Assembly: GCA_017552435.1 (NCBI GenBank)
Contig: JAFZPZ010000071.1
Location: 1-64,000 of the forward strand
Source of the DNA: Bacteroidaceae bacterium
GTDB taxonomy: Bacteria > Bacteroidota > Bacteroidia > Bacteroidales > Bacteroidaceae
Length of the DNA stretch: 64,000 nt
Direction of reading: 5' to 3'
Shown here: in pieces, positions 15,558-24,168 of the stretch
Numbering within the stretch: position 1 is the stretch's first letter
How the letters are laid out: every line of letters begins with the position of its first letter
Program-made: the position numbers and the translations under genes
Notes under the pieces: model-generated
Database searches by the model: none
Told to the model about the DNA's origin: nothing
Seen by the model: the letters and a program-made list of their open reading frames with translations, nothing else

Positions 15558-16910
15558 TCAGGAGCTTCTATCCCAAGAGAGTTTAAGGATGTGGGTGGTT
15601 CCCTCGGTGACGCGGTAACGATTGTCGCTTCGATGACCGATGAGCCAAATGATATCGTCCCCGCAAGTGGCAACGAACTGCTGAGCCTTCTCCAGTCGGT
15701 TCACCTTGCGGTCGGTCAAGTAATCGCTTACCAACTTCCTTCCCTTCATGCCGAAGGGTACAAAGGCATCGCCCTCGCGAACGGGACGCACTTCAATGGG
15801 GGCTGTCAGCAGATCTGCGTCAAAATAGGCGATGTCTGGGCCAGTCTCGGTGATGGAAGGTACTATCTCTTCATTAATTGACAATTGATAATTGACAATT
15901 GACAATGAGCGGGGAGCGAGTATCAGATTATCGCGGTCGCGGAGGACGGTGTGGGTGTGAGAGTGCCACATCTTGCCGACACTATTTCCATCTGCGCGAA
16001 GCATCTCTGCTTCCTGAGTGGCATTGAAGCCTTTGCCTGCAAGCCATTCGTGGAGTAATGGATTAGGGATTAGGGAATAAGGATTAGAGATTAAGGCCGA
16101 CAGCGGAAATCTTTCCTCTGTGATGCCAAGTTCCTGAAAAGCTGCCTCTATACCTTTTATATAATATGGCAGGCTTTGGCGCATGTTGTCGCAGGCAAGA
16201 ACGAGGTGCTCGACGGCTGCAGGATTGATGCTTTGGAGCAAAGGAATGACATCGAGACGAATGCGGTTACGTTGTGCGATGCGTTCGGAATTGGTGCTGT
16301 CGGTGACGTAGGGCTGTCCCTTTTGCTCGAGGTATTGCAGAATTTCTTCACGGCTCAGGCAAAGGAGCGGACGTATGATGCTGTCGTGCTTGGGCTGCAT
16401 CCCGGCTAAACCGCGCAACCCTGTGCCACGAAGCAGGTTGAGCAGCAGTGTCTCTGCCTGATCGTCACGATGATGGGCGACGGCGATGAAAGATTGGTCG
16501 TTTAGGAAATTGGTCGTTTGGTCGTTTGGGAAGAGTTTGAATTTTGAATTTTGAATTTTGAATTGTTTTAGCTCTTCCTGGAACCAGGTGTAGCGAAGGT
16601 CGCGGGCTGCCATCTCGATGCTGATGCCGCGCTGCTTCGACTCTTCTTCCGTTTGGAAGTGGCGCACACGCAAAGGCACATTCTGCTGACGACAGAGTTC
16701 CTCGACAAAAGCTTGGTCGCGGTCGGACTCTGCACCTCGCAAATGGAAGTTGCAATGCAGCGCCTCAACCATGTAACCCAGTTCCTTCATGATGAGCAAA
16801 AGAGCTGTAGAGTCGGCACCACCACTAAGCGCAATAAGAATATAAGACCCGGCTTCAAGCCCTATTTCCCGCTCGATATATGCACGAACCTTATTAATCA
16901 CATTCTTCAC
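15558..16910 (-). CDS. tilS: tRNA(Ile)-lysidine synthase with three in-frame heptamer arrays
   Basis: 450 residues from a GTG start at 16910, which overlaps the recN stop as GTGA. TilS converts C34 of tRNA-Ile(CAU) to lysidine. The PP-loop SGGADSTALLL lies near residue 30, HCNFHLRGAESDRD near 52, and VAHHRDDQAETLLLNLLRGT near 145. The C-terminal domain contains EVRPVREGDAFVPFGMKGRK. Three repeat arrays are translated: residues about 115-139 (QFKIQNSKFKLFPND region), 272-283 (LISNPYSLIPNPLL) and 334-346 (SLSIVNYQLSIN). All lie between conserved blocks, so the enzyme should be active. This gene is essential in most bacteria, which argues that the insertions are tolerated. Confidence 0.95.
   Translation of the reverse strand: MKNVINKVRAYIEREIGLEAGSYILIALSGGADSTALLLIMKELGYMVEALHCNFHLRGAESDRDQAFVEELCRQQNVPLRVRHFQTEEESKQRGISIEMAARDLRYTWFQEELKQFKIQNSKFKLFPNDQTTNFLNDQSFIAVAHHRDDQAETLLLNLLRGTGLRGLAGMQPKHDSIIRPLLCLSREEILQYLEQKGQPYVTDSTNSERIAQRNRIRLDVIPLLQSINPAAVEHLVLACDNMRQSLPYYIKGIEAAFQELGITEERFPLSALISNPYSLIPNPLLHEWLAGKGFNATQEAEMLRADGNSVGKMWHSHTHTVLRDRDNLILAPRSLSIVNYQLSINEEIVPSITETGPDIAYFDADLLTAPIEVRPVREGDAFVPFGMKGRKLVSDYLTDRKVNRLEKAQQFVATCGDDIIWLIGHRSDNRYRVTEGTTHILKLSWDRSS
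15871..15908. repeat. Heptamer array in tilS, AATTGAC type
   Basis: Five units related to ACAATTG with period 7. Read on the minus strand as SLSIVNYQLSIN. Confidence 0.85.
16060..16095. repeat. Heptamer array in tilS, GGATTAG type
   Basis: Units GGATTAG, GGATTAG, GGAATAA, GGATTAG, AGATTAA. Read on the minus strand as LISNPYSLIPNP. Confidence 0.85.
16492..16565. repeat. Double heptamer array in tilS, TTGGTCG and TTTGAAT types
   Basis: A TTGGTCG/TTTGGTCG block is followed by four exact TTTGAAT units. Two different arrays lie side by side and are both read in frame. Confidence 0.85.
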
Positions 16911-18586
16911 TCTTCATTTAACAGTTGTCTTGCATTCTCCTTTGCGGCTTCTGTGACGGTGCTGCCGCTGAGCATGTGTGCGAGTTCTGTGATGCGCTGC
17001 TCGGGGTCGAGCTGGCGGATGTGCGTCAGGGTGCGTCCGCTTCCATCCTCTTTATAAACAAAAAAGTGCGCGTTGCCTTTTGCAGCAATCTGCGGGAGAT
17101 GGGTGATGGCAAGCACTTGCTGACTTGCATTGCTGCTCATCTGTGCCATAATCTGCGCCATCGAACTGGCCACCTTGCCGCTCACGCCTGTATCTATCTC
17201 GTCGAAGATGATGGTCGGTAGATGCGTCTGCTTGCTTGTCAGAGCTTTCAGCGCAAGCATCACTCGCGACATCTCTCCGCCACTTGCCACATCGGCCAAG
17301 GGTCTGGGCGCCATGCTCTTGTTGGCCGAGAAGAGGAAGGTGACGATATCCTGTCCCGCTGGCAGCAGTTCCTCTGCTTTTTCCATGCTGACACAGAAGA
17401 CACAGGCGGGCATATCCATCTGAACAAGGGAATCTTTTACCAACTTCTCCACCTGTTTTGCAGCCTTGACGCGACCCGCGGTGAGCTTCTCTGCAAGCTT
17501 CTTCGCCTGTGCGGTATCGGCCTCTATCTGTTGCCGCAGAGCCTGGATGTTATCTTCGGAATCCGTGAGCGAAGAGAGCTGGGAACGGATGTCTTCTGCC
17601 AGAGCAATGAGTTCCTCCGCGGAGCCAACATGATGCTTCTGTTCGAGGGAGAAGAGATTGTCGAGCCTCTCTGTGACCTCTTGCAGACGGGCAGGATTAT
17701 ACTCCACATCCTCCGCGCGACTGCTGATGTCTCCGGCTATGTCGCGAACCTCGATAACAACACTTTCGAGGCGGTTCAGATAGTCTTCGATGGCAGGATA
17801 CACCTTGGCAATCTGCTGCATTGTTTGACAGGAACGGCGCAACGCATCAATGGCTCCCGATCCATCCTCGTTGTCACTGCCGTTAAGCAGGGCATCGACT
17901 CCGGACAGCGCAATCTTGATATCCTCGGCATGCGAAAGGGCACTCTGCAACTGCCTCAGTTCCTCGTCTTCGCCCGGTTGGGGTTTGAACTCGTCGAGCT
18001 GGTCAAGCTGGAAGCGGAGGTAATCCTCATCGCCTTGCCGCTTTGCCAAGTTCTCCTCCGCCTCCTTGAGCCTGCGACGTGCCTCAGTGATGCGGGCATA
18101 AAGTCCGCGATACTGCCCAAGTAATTCGGGATGGTTGGCAATGGTGTCGATGATGCCCAGTTGGAAGGCGGGATTTTCGAGCAACAGATTGCTATGTTGC
18201 GAGTGAATATCCAGCAGTCGAAGGGCAATCTGCCGGAGGACAGTAACATTGACAGGACTGTCGTTGACGAAGGCGCGGCTCTTGCCGTTTGCTGCGACCT
18301 CGCGGCGCAAGATGCATTCTGCAGGTTCGTAATCCAGTTCGTTCTCCTCGAAGATTGGCTGCATGTCATAGCCCTCGATGCCGAAAATACCCTCAACGGT
18401 ACATTTCGCAGCTCCGGGCATGATGCTCGCTGTGTCAGCTCTTTGTCCCATGAGCAGACCCAGGGCGCCGAGGATGATGGACTTACCCGCGCCTGTCTCG
18501 CCAGTCATGACGGAGAACCCGGGTTGCAGGTCGATGTCGAGTGCCTCGATGAGGACGTAATTATTGATGGTCAGATGCTTGAGCAT
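16907..18586 (-). CDS. recN: DNA repair protein RecN
   Basis: 559 residues. RecN is an SMC-like ATPase that holds broken DNA ends and sister chromatids together during double-strand break repair. Walker A GETGAGKSIILGALGLLMGQ lies near residue 30, long coiled-coil segments follow between residues 160 and 370, the ABC signature is DVASGGEMSRVMLALKAL near 435, and Walker B is TIIFDEIDTGVSG near 465. It overlaps tilS by 4 nt (GTGA) and follows mfd after a short spacer built entirely of CATAGTT heptamers, so mfd, recN and tilS look like one transcript: transcription-coupled repair, break repair and tRNA modification. Confidence 0.97.
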   Translation of the reverse strand: MLKHLTINNYVLIEALDIDLQPGFSVMTGETGAGKSIILGALGLLMGQRADTASIMPGAAKCTVEGIFGIEGYDMQPIFEENELDYEPAECILRREVAANGKSRAFVNDSPVNVTVLRQIALRLLDIHSQHSNLLLENPAFQLGIIDTIANHPELLGQYRGLYARITEARRRLKEAEENLAKRQGDEDYLRFQLDQLDEFKPQPGEDEELRQLQSALSHAEDIKIALSGVDALLNGSDNEDGSGAIDALRRSCQTMQQIAKVYPAIEDYLNRLESVVIEVRDIAGDISSRAEDVEYNPARLQEVTERLDNLFSLEQKHHVGSAEELIALAEDIRSQLSSLTDSEDNIQALRQQIEADTAQAKKLAEKLTAGRVKAAKQVEKLVKDSLVQMDMPACVFCVSMEKAEELLPAGQDIVTFLFSANKSMAPRPLADVASGGEMSRVMLALKALTSKQTHLPTIIFDEIDTGVSGKVASSMAQIMAQMSSNASQQVLAITHLPQIAAKGNAHFFVYKEDGSGRTLTHIRQLDPEQRITELAHMLSGSTVTEAAKENARQLLNEE

Positions 18587-18591
18587 AGTTC

Positions 18592-18625
18592 ATAGTTATA
18601 ATTCATAGTTCATAGTTCATTCTTC
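18592..18625. repeat. Heptamer array between mfd and recN
   Basis: Units CATAGTT, CATAGTT, ATAATT, CATAGTT, CATAGTT, CATTCTT. It contains the mfd stop codon and fills the whole intergenic spacer. Confidence 0.8.
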
Positions 18626-21600
18626 ACTCTTTTCAGCAGGTCAACTGCTTCTTTGATGGTACTGACGTCGTCGATGAGGAGGCTCCTCTTGCCCTTGTCT
18701 TGCTTGAAGTGGCAACGGTGGGCATTGGCTGTGGCAAAATCCACAATCTGCCCGAAGATGCGCCCATCGTAGAAGGGATTGTCGTCATCTGGACCGAAGA
18801 AGAGCCTTGCATGACTGGCCTTTAGGACGATGCGCTCGCAGCCGAAATGTTTGCCGAGACGGCGAAGGGTGACAACCCTCAGCAGGTCTTCTGCCTCCTG
18901 CGGCAGCGGGCCGAAACGGTCTATCATACGCTGGCGGAACCGCTCCACATCCTCGTCGCGCTCCATCCCGTCCAGTTCGCGGTAGAGAAGCATGCGCTCG
19001 CTGCTTGTCGGCACATAGTCCTCGCTGAAGTACATGGGCAGATTGCTATCGAGTTGGCAATCATCTACCACCTCCGTACTCTCCACGATGTTGCCCTCGC
19101 GCACCTCTTCGGCATAGAGTTCGTGGAACTCTTCGTTGCGCAGTTCGGTGACAGCTTGCGAGAGAATCTTCTGATAGGTCTCGTAGCCGAGGTCGGCGAT
19201 GAAGCCGCTCTGTTCGGCACCCAGCAGGTTACCAGCACCGCGGATGTCGAGATCCTGCATGGCAATGTGGATGCCGCTGCCCAGGTCGCTGAAGTTCTCG
19301 ATGGCCTGCAGACGGCGACGCGCATCGAGGTTGAGGGCTGAGAGTGGAGGTGCCAGCAGGTAACAGAACGCCTTCTTATTCGAGCGCCCTACCCGACCAC
19401 GCATCTGGTGCAGGTCGCTCAGGCCGAAGTTATGCGCTCCGTTTATGATAATGGTATTGGCATTCGGGATGTCCAGGCCGCTCTCGATGATGGTGGTGGA
19501 GATGAGGACATCGTAGTCGTAGTTGGTAAAATCAACCATGATCCGCTCCAGCTCCTCGGGCGGCATCTGTCCGTGAGCCACAGCGACGCGGGCATCGGGC
19601 ACATGCTTGCGGACCAGTTCGGCCAGTTCCGGCAGTTGGCTGATGCGGTTGTTCACAAAAAATACCTGTCCGCTGCGGCTCATCTCGAACTCGATGGCTT
19701 CGGCAATCACCTCGGCGCTGAAACAGCAGAGTTGCGTTTGTATCGGGTACCGGTTGGGCGGCGGTGTCTGTATGACGCTCAGGTCGCGGGCTCCCATCAG
19801 GCTGAACTGCAAGGTGCGGGGGATAGGCGTAGCCGTCAGCGTGAGGGTATCGACGTTGGTCTTCAGCTGACGCAGTTTCTCCTTTGTCGAGACGCCGAAC
19901 TTCTGCTCCTCGTCGATGATGAGCAGACCCAGGTCCTTGAACTTGACGCTCTTGCCGATGAGCTTGTGGGTGCCGATGATGATGTTGACCGAGCCGTTCT
20001 TCAGACCCTCCAGAATCTCTTTCGTCTTCTGGGGCGAGCGGGCACGGGTCAGGTATTCTATCTTGACGGGGAAATCCTTCAGGCGGCTCGTAAAGGTGCG
20101 GAAGTGCTGATAGGCCAGCACCGTGGTCGGCACGAGTACTGCCACCTGTTTGTTATCGACACATGCCTTGAAGGCGGCCCGGATGGCCACTTCCGTCTTG
20201 CCGAAGCCCACGTCGCCGCAGACCAGGCGGTCCATCGGGCGCTGGCGTTCCATATCCAGCTTGACGTCCTGCGTAGCCTTCAGCTGGTCGGGCGTGTCCT
20301 CATATAGGAAACTGGCTTCCAACTCGTGTTGCATGAAGCTGTCGTGACTGAAGGCGAAGCCCTTCTCCTCGCGACGGCGGCTATAGAGCAGAATCAGGTC
20401 GCGGGCAATGTCCTTGATCTTCTTCTTCGTGCGCTCCTTCATGCGCTCCCAGGCGCCGGTGCCGATGTGGCTGATGCGTGGCGGCTCGCCCTCTTTGCCC
20501 TTGTATTTCGAGACCTTGTGCAGGCTGTGGATAGAGACATAGACGGTGTCGTCGCCCGAGTAGATGATCTTGATGACCTCCTGCATCTGGTCGCCGTTCT
20601 GCATTCGCACCAGGCCGCCGAAGCGCCCCACACCGTAGTCGATATGCACCACATAGTCGCCCACCTCGAACTGTTGCAGCTCCTTCAGCGTCAGCGCCAC
20701 CTTACCGCCCATCGCGCGTTCGCTGCGCAGGTTGTATTTGTGGTAGCGGTCGAATATCTGGTGGTCGGTGAAGAAGGCCACGTGCAGGTCGTCGTCGCTG
20801 AAGCCGGCGTGCAGGGCGTGGTCAACAGGCGTGAACTGGATGCCTGTCTCCTTGTCGTGGAAGATGCTCTCCAGGCGGTCCGTCTGCTTCTGGCTGTCGG
20901 CCAGGATATAGAGGTCGGTCCCCTCGTCCTGAAGCTTCTTGAAAGCATCGATGAGCAGGTCGAAGTTCTTGTGGAATACCGGCTGGGGATGAGTGTTGAA
21001 CTGGATTAGGGAATAGGGATTAGGGATTAGGGTTGGGGATGGCTTTAGCTCGATGCGGCGGAAGTCAAGAATCTGCTTCCTGAACTCCTCCGGGTTGACT
21101 AACAGTAACTCCGGAGACAAGATTGTTTCTCCCCCTAAAGGGGGTTGGGGGGTCTGGGTCTCCTGCTCCACTATCGCCGACTGGCTGAAGCCCTCGTTGT
21201 AGGTCTGTTCCACCATGTCGCACAGGAACACCAGGTCCTTCACAACCATGATGGTATTCTCCGGCAGGAACTTCAAAAAGGTTTCAACCCCACGGCCTTT
21301 TACTCCCCCTAAAGGGGGTTGGGGGGTCCTTAGTTCTGGCACTATCGAGATGCTCTGCTGCCTGTCGCGGCTCAGCTGGCTATGCACCTCGAAGGTGCGG
21401 ATGCTATCCACCTCGTCGCCAAAGAAGTCGATGCGGTAAGGCAGTTCGCACGAGTAGGAATAGACGTCGATGATGCTGCCGCGCACAGCGAACTGCCCGG
21501 GCTCATAGACATAGTCGGTGCGGTGGAAGCCGTAGCTGAGCAGAGTCTCCTGAACGAACATGATATCCACGTGCTCCCCTACCCCCAGCGTCAGCGTCTG

Positions 21601-22131
21601 TTCGCAGAGCTTCTGCTTGGTGACAACCAGTTCGCAGAGTGCCTGCGGATGGGTGACAATATACATTGAACATTGAGCATTGAACATTGAGTCCTGCCCT
21701 TTAGTATTTGCAGACATCTCTTCTGATGTCGAATGGTCAATGGTCAATGGTGAATGGTCAATGAGTCTTGACAGCACCTCGGTGCGGAGAATCTCCTGCC
21801 CAGCGTTGCGCTGCCCGAACTTGATGGCGCGTTTGTAGCTGCTTGGAAAGAAGAGCACCTGCTCCTCGCCCAGCAAGCGTGTCAGGTCGTGGTAGAAATA
21901 GCCCGCCTCCTCCTCGTCATCGAGCACAAAGACATAGGGAACGTTCAATAGCTGCGGAGCCTTCACAGCCAGAGCAGCAAACACCAGCGGCGCACTGCTC
22001 CCCTGCAAACCCGAAAGCTGTATAACTCCACCTAAAGGGGGCTGGGGGGTCCAGGTCTTCCCTATTGCTGCCGCCAGGGCCTTCACACCCGGGTGCTTGG
22101 CAAAGATGCTCTGTAGTTTCTGTATCTCCAT
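18610..22131 (-). CDS. mfd: Transcription-repair coupling factor with six in-frame repeat insertions
   Basis: 1173 residues. Mfd pushes stalled RNA polymerase off DNA and recruits UvrA. The N-terminal UvrB-like part is followed by the RNA-polymerase-interacting module (VGDYVVHIDYGVGRFGGLVR near residue 500), the RecG-like motor with Walker A DVGFGKTEVAIRAAF near 645 and DEEQKFGV near 745, QMRGRVGRSNKKAFCYLL near 910, and the C-terminal regulatory domain. Three GC-rich palindromes give TPQPPLGG at residues about 27, 267 and 326. Three heptamer arrays give inserts at about 123-134, 147-156 and 365-376. All six are in the N-terminal third, away from the motor. A promoter is at 22149-22156; recN and tilS follow. 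Confidence 0.97.
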   Translation of the reverse strand: MEIQKLQSIFAKHPGVKALAAAIGKTWTPQPPLGGVIQLSGLQGSSAPLVFAALAVKAPQLLNVPYVFVLDDEEEAGYFYHDLTRLLGEEQVLFFPSSYKRAIKFGQRNAGQEILRTEVLSRLIDHSPLTIDHSTSEEMSANTKGQDSMFNAQCSMYIVTHPQALCELVVTKQKLCEQTLTLGVGEHVDIMFVQETLLSYGFHRTDYVYEPGQFAVRGSIIDVYSYSCELPYRIDFFGDEVDSIRTFEVHSQLSRDRQQSISIVPELRTPQPPLGGVKGRGVETFLKFLPENTIMVVKDLVFLCDMVEQTYNEGFSQSAIVEQETQTPQPPLGGETILSPELLLVNPEEFRKQILDFRRIELKPSPTLIPNPYSLIQFNTHPQPVFHKNFDLLIDAFKKLQDEGTDLYILADSQKQTDRLESIFHDKETGIQFTPVDHALHAGFSDDDLHVAFFTDHQIFDRYHKYNLRSERAMGGKVALTLKELQQFEVGDYVVHIDYGVGRFGGLVRMQNGDQMQEVIKIIYSGDDTVYVSIHSLHKVSKYKGKEGEPPRISHIGTGAWERMKERTKKKIKDIARDLILLYSRRREEKGFAFSHDSFMQHELEASFLYEDTPDQLKATQDVKLDMERQRPMDRLVCGDVGFGKTEVAIRAAFKACVDNKQVAVLVPTTVLAYQHFRTFTSRLKDFPVKIEYLTRARSPQKTKEILEGLKNGSVNIIIGTHKLIGKSVKFKDLGLLIIDEEQKFGVSTKEKLRQLKTNVDTLTLTATPIPRTLQFSLMGARDLSVIQTPPPNRYPIQTQLCCFSAEVIAEAIEFEMSRSGQVFFVNNRISQLPELAELVRKHVPDARVAVAHGQMPPEELERIMVDFTNYDYDVLISTTIIESGLDIPNANTIIINGAHNFGLSDLHQMRGRVGRSNKKAFCYLLAPPLSALNLDARRRLQAIENFSDLGSGIHIAMQDLDIRGAGNLLGAEQSGFIADLGYETYQKILSQAVTELRNEEFHELYAEEVREGNIVESTEVVDDCQLDSNLPMYFSEDYVPTSSERMLLYRELDGMERDEDVERFRQRMIDRFGPLPQEAEDLLRVVTLRRLGKHFGCERIVLKASHARLFFGPDDDNPFYDGRIFGQIVDFATANAHRCHFKQDKGKRSLLIDDVSTIKEAVDLLKRVKNEL
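21003..21036. repeat. Heptamer array in mfd, GGATTAG type
   Basis: Units GGATTAG, GGAATAG, GGATTAG, GGATTAG, period 7. Translated on the minus strand as SPTLIPNPYSLIQ. It is the same unit as one of the tilS arrays. Confidence 0.85.
21129..21154. repeat. GC-rich palindromic repeat in mfd, copy 1
   Basis: CTCCCCCTAAAGGGGGTTGG then GGGGTC. Translated on the minus strand as TPQPPLGGE. Confidence 0.85.
21303..21329. repeat. GC-rich palindromic repeat in mfd, copy 2
   Basis: Identical core to the copy at 21129. Translated as TPQPPLGGV. Confidence 0.85.
21663..21691. repeat. Heptamer array in mfd, ATTGAAC type
   Basis: Units ATTGAAC, ATTGAGC, ATTGAAC, ATTGAG. Translated on the minus strand as SMFNAQCSMY. 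Confidence 0.85.
21731..21765. repeat. Heptamer array in mfd, GGTCAAT type
   Basis: Units GGTCAAT, GGTCAAT, GGTGAAT, GGTCAAT. Translated on the minus strand as LIDHSPLTIDHS. Confidence 0.85.
22026..22052. repeat. GC-rich palindromic repeat in mfd, copy 3
   Basis: CTCCACCTAAAGGGGGCTGG then GGGGTCC, the same variant as at 421-446. Translated as TPQPPLGGV near the N-terminus of Mfd. Confidence 0.85.
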
Positions 22132-22148
22132 CTGATGTTTTCAGCCCA

Positions 22149-22156
22149 CAAAGGTA
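22149..22156 (-). promoter_or_regulatory. mfd -7 box
   Basis: TACCTTTG on the minus strand, 18 nt before the mfd ATG. A second identical box occurs near 22236-22244, so transcription may start at two sites. Confidence 0.5.
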
Positions 22157-22893
22157 CGGGTAAGTGAGAACAATACAAAAAAAAACGGAAGTTTTTTATT
22201 TTTATTGTCGAACGTAAGTACCTTCGACGCAGTCAAAGGTACGAATAAGCGAGAGAAAAACCAAATTTATTTGAGTTTATCCGAGCGCAGAAGTAGCTCG
22301 CCAATAAAAACACAAACACCTAAGGACAAAACATTCTGATACCCAATATAAAAGTTCTTAATACCGCGGACAAAACCATTCTCAAGCTTTGAAAATTTAT
22401 TTTCATGGTTTGGTTATATATTTTCAAGACTTGATTATATATTTTCAAGGCTTGAAAATAATTATAAATGCCGCAGAAAAGACTTTTATCCCTAAGACAA
22501 AATTGTTTTTCTCCCTAATTCCAACCAACTCTGGTTGTTTCGCCAACAACGTTACATACATTTCTGTCGAGGTAAATTCTAATTTCACTTTGCCGCGGCC
22601 TTTTCTCGAAGCGACTCCTTTTCTGTCAAAAATGGCTGTAACGTACTTTTGGCTCATTTTTCTGCTATTTTTGCATTACAAGCGATGGGGATTCAAGAAA
22701 TTACAGCACTTCGTGTACATCATATATATTTTGTGTGTACATTTTTGTACAATTTGATGTACACAAATGGCTTATTGCGCCTCCTTCTGTCTCCTTGTAT
22801 CGCCTGCAATTATAGTTAGACATATACTTTATTGTCCTCCGACAAACAACTAAAAAATGAGCCATTTATATGCAAAATTAAGAAGGCTATAAG
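22157..22893. other. Long AT-rich intergenic region with integrase remnant
   Basis: About 740 bp without an intact gene. It contains a second promoter-like box near 22240, three repeats of TATATATTTTCAAG type around 22410-22460, an integrase N-terminal remnant at 22445-22657, and an inverted repeat GTGTACATCA...TGATGTACAC around 22711-22764. Confidence 0.5.
22445..22657 (-). pseudogene. Remnant of a tyrosine recombinase, arm-binding domain only
   Basis: The frame begins MSQKYVTAIFDRKGVASRKG and continues GRGKVKLEFTSTEMYVTL. This is the pattern of the N-terminal arm-type DNA-binding domain of Bacteroidales tyrosine integrases (K-x-VIFDRK......KGxGxVexxxY). After about 45 residues the similarity stops and the frame ends at 70 residues; no core-binding or catalytic domain (R..HxxR..Y) follows. 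It points toward the 3' end of the tRNA-Thr gene about 280 bp away, a usual attachment place for such elements. I read it as the scar of a departed integrative element. The assignment rests on one short domain. Confidence 0.5.
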
Positions 22894-22927
22894 ACAAAAA
22901 GAGAGGCTCTGTAAAGAGTCTCTCTAA
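22894..22927 (-). terminator. Terminator of tRNA-Thr
   Basis: On the minus strand the stem AGAGAGACTC pairs with GAGCCTCTCT around a TTTACA loop and is followed by TTTTTG. It lies 13 nt after the tRNA. Confidence 0.8.
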
Positions 22928-22939
22928 ATGCCTTTTCTG

Positions 22940-23012
<73 letters not shown>

Positions 23013-23023
23013 GAATTGCGGCG

Positions 23024-23031
23024 CAAAGGTA
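23024..23031 (-). promoter_or_regulatory. tRNA-Thr -7 box
   Basis: TACCTTTG on the minus strand, 12 nt upstream of the tRNA 5' end. Confidence 0.55.
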
Positions 23032-23035
23032 CAAC

Positions 23036-23071
23036 AAAAAGTGAAAAATGAAAAGTGAAAAGTGAAAAATT
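23036..23071. repeat. Heptamer array between tRNA-Thr and mltG
   Basis: Units AAAAGTG and AAAAATG alternating, period 7, four to five copies, in the divergent promoter region. Confidence 0.75.
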
Positions 23072-23101
23072 TTGTGCTTCACTTGTTTTTTTGTAATTTT
23101 G
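23071..23101 (+). promoter_or_regulatory. mltG promoter
   Basis: TTTG at 23071-23074 and TAATTTTG at 23094-23101, 19 nt apart. The ATG follows at 23124. The -33 element abuts the heptamer array. Confidence 0.6.
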
Positions 23102-23123
23102 TCCCTGATTTAGCATTCTGACA

Positions 23124-24131
23124 ATGAATAGGAAAATACTCTGGACCCTGATTGGGGCTATCATCATACTAATCGGCATCGCAGTCTTCTTTATCCTCTC
23201 TTTAATGACTGCAAAGGTACAAACCGGCGTTGGAGATACGGAACAGTTGATATTCGTTGACAGGGACGACACGGCGGATAGTGTACGAACAAAGTCGGTC
23301 TTAGGATGGCGATGGGATGTTTATAGCAAGGTGTTGAGTTTTCATCCCCACACGGGTCGATATCGTATTTTGCCGGAGATGTCATGTCTGGAGCTTTACC
23401 GCCTGCTGCGTAACGGCACACAGGAGCCTACGCGTCTTGTCGTCCCGACTTCACGAACGATGGACAAACTGGCCGCTGTGCTCAGTCAGAGCCTGATGGT
23501 CGATTCGGCAGAGATTGCTTCGGCCCTTACCGACAGCGCCTATCTGGCCAGCCACGGCTATACCAGGGCTACCATTCCCGCTCTGTTCATCCCCAACACT
23601 TACGAGGTCTATTGGGACATCTCGGTGGATAAACTCATGGAACGGATGGAGCGCGAAAACAACCGATTCTGGACTGCAGAAAGAAAGGCAAAGGCTCAAG
23701 CTTGTGGCTTGACCCACGAACAGGTGGCCACCTTGGCAAGTATCGTGGACGAGGAAACAGCCAATGATGGCGAAAAGCCGATGATAGCAGGCCTCTACCT
23801 GAACCGTTTGCGCCTGGGGATGCCCCTACAAGCCGACCCGACTGTAAAGTTCGCGGTGGGGAACTTTAAACTGCGCCGCATCCTGAACAAACACCTTAAG
23901 GTGGAAAGTCCCTACAATACCTATCTCGTAACAGGCCTACCGCCTGGTCCCATCCGCATAGCAAGCATCGCCGGACTTGAAGCAGTACTTAATCATGCGG
24001 GGCATAACTACTTATATATGTGTGCAAAGGAAGATTTCTCTGGTACTCACAATTTTGCCCGAACGCTATCGGAGCACTACAAGAACGCACGCCGATACGT
24101 CAAAGCACTCAATGCGAGGGGAATCAAGTGA
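23124..24131 (+). CDS. mltG: Endolytic murein transglycosylase MltG
   Basis: 335 residues, typical for the family. MltG cuts nascent peptidoglycan strands at the inner membrane and limits their length. One transmembrane helix IIILIGIAVFFILSL lies at residues 14-28. The YceG domain holds ASIVDEETANDGEKPMIAGL near residue 210, carrying the catalytic Glu (usual form VEKET), then LYLNRLRLGMPLQADPTVKF, and near the end the LPPGPIRIASIAGLEAVLNH block with HNFARTLSEHYKNARRY. It is transcribed alone, divergent from tRNA-Thr, and its 3' end is convergent with malQ. The sequence between the two stops (24132-24168) is again AATTT-rich heptamer-like repeat. Confidence 0.95.
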   Translation: MNRKILWTLIGAIIILIGIAVFFILSLMTAKVQTGVGDTEQLIFVDRDDTADSVRTKSVLGWRWDVYSKVLSFHPHTGRYRILPEMSCLELYRLLRNGTQEPTRLVVPTSRTMDKLAAVLSQSLMVDSAEIASALTDSAYLASHGYTRATIPALFIPNTYEVYWDISVDKLMERMERENNRFWTAERKAKAQACGLTHEQVATLASIVDEETANDGEKPMIAGLYLNRLRLGMPLQADPTVKFAVGNFKLRRILNKHLKVESPYNTYLVTGLPPGPIRIASIAGLEAVLNHAGHNYLYMCAKEDFSGTHNFARTLSEHYKNARRYVKALNARGIK

Positions 24132-24168
24132 TTTTCAATTTGACGATTTACAATTTACCATTTGAGGT

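Noticed and set aside
15871-16565. CRISPR-like array
   Set aside because: Repeats are 7 nt with no spacers of 30-40 nt, and no cas gene is in the window.
22389-22757. 122-codon open frame on the plus strand in the AT-rich gap
   Set aside because: Begins with translated TATATATTTTCAAG repeats, is full of Phe and Ile from AT richness, and lies opposite the better supported integrase remnant.
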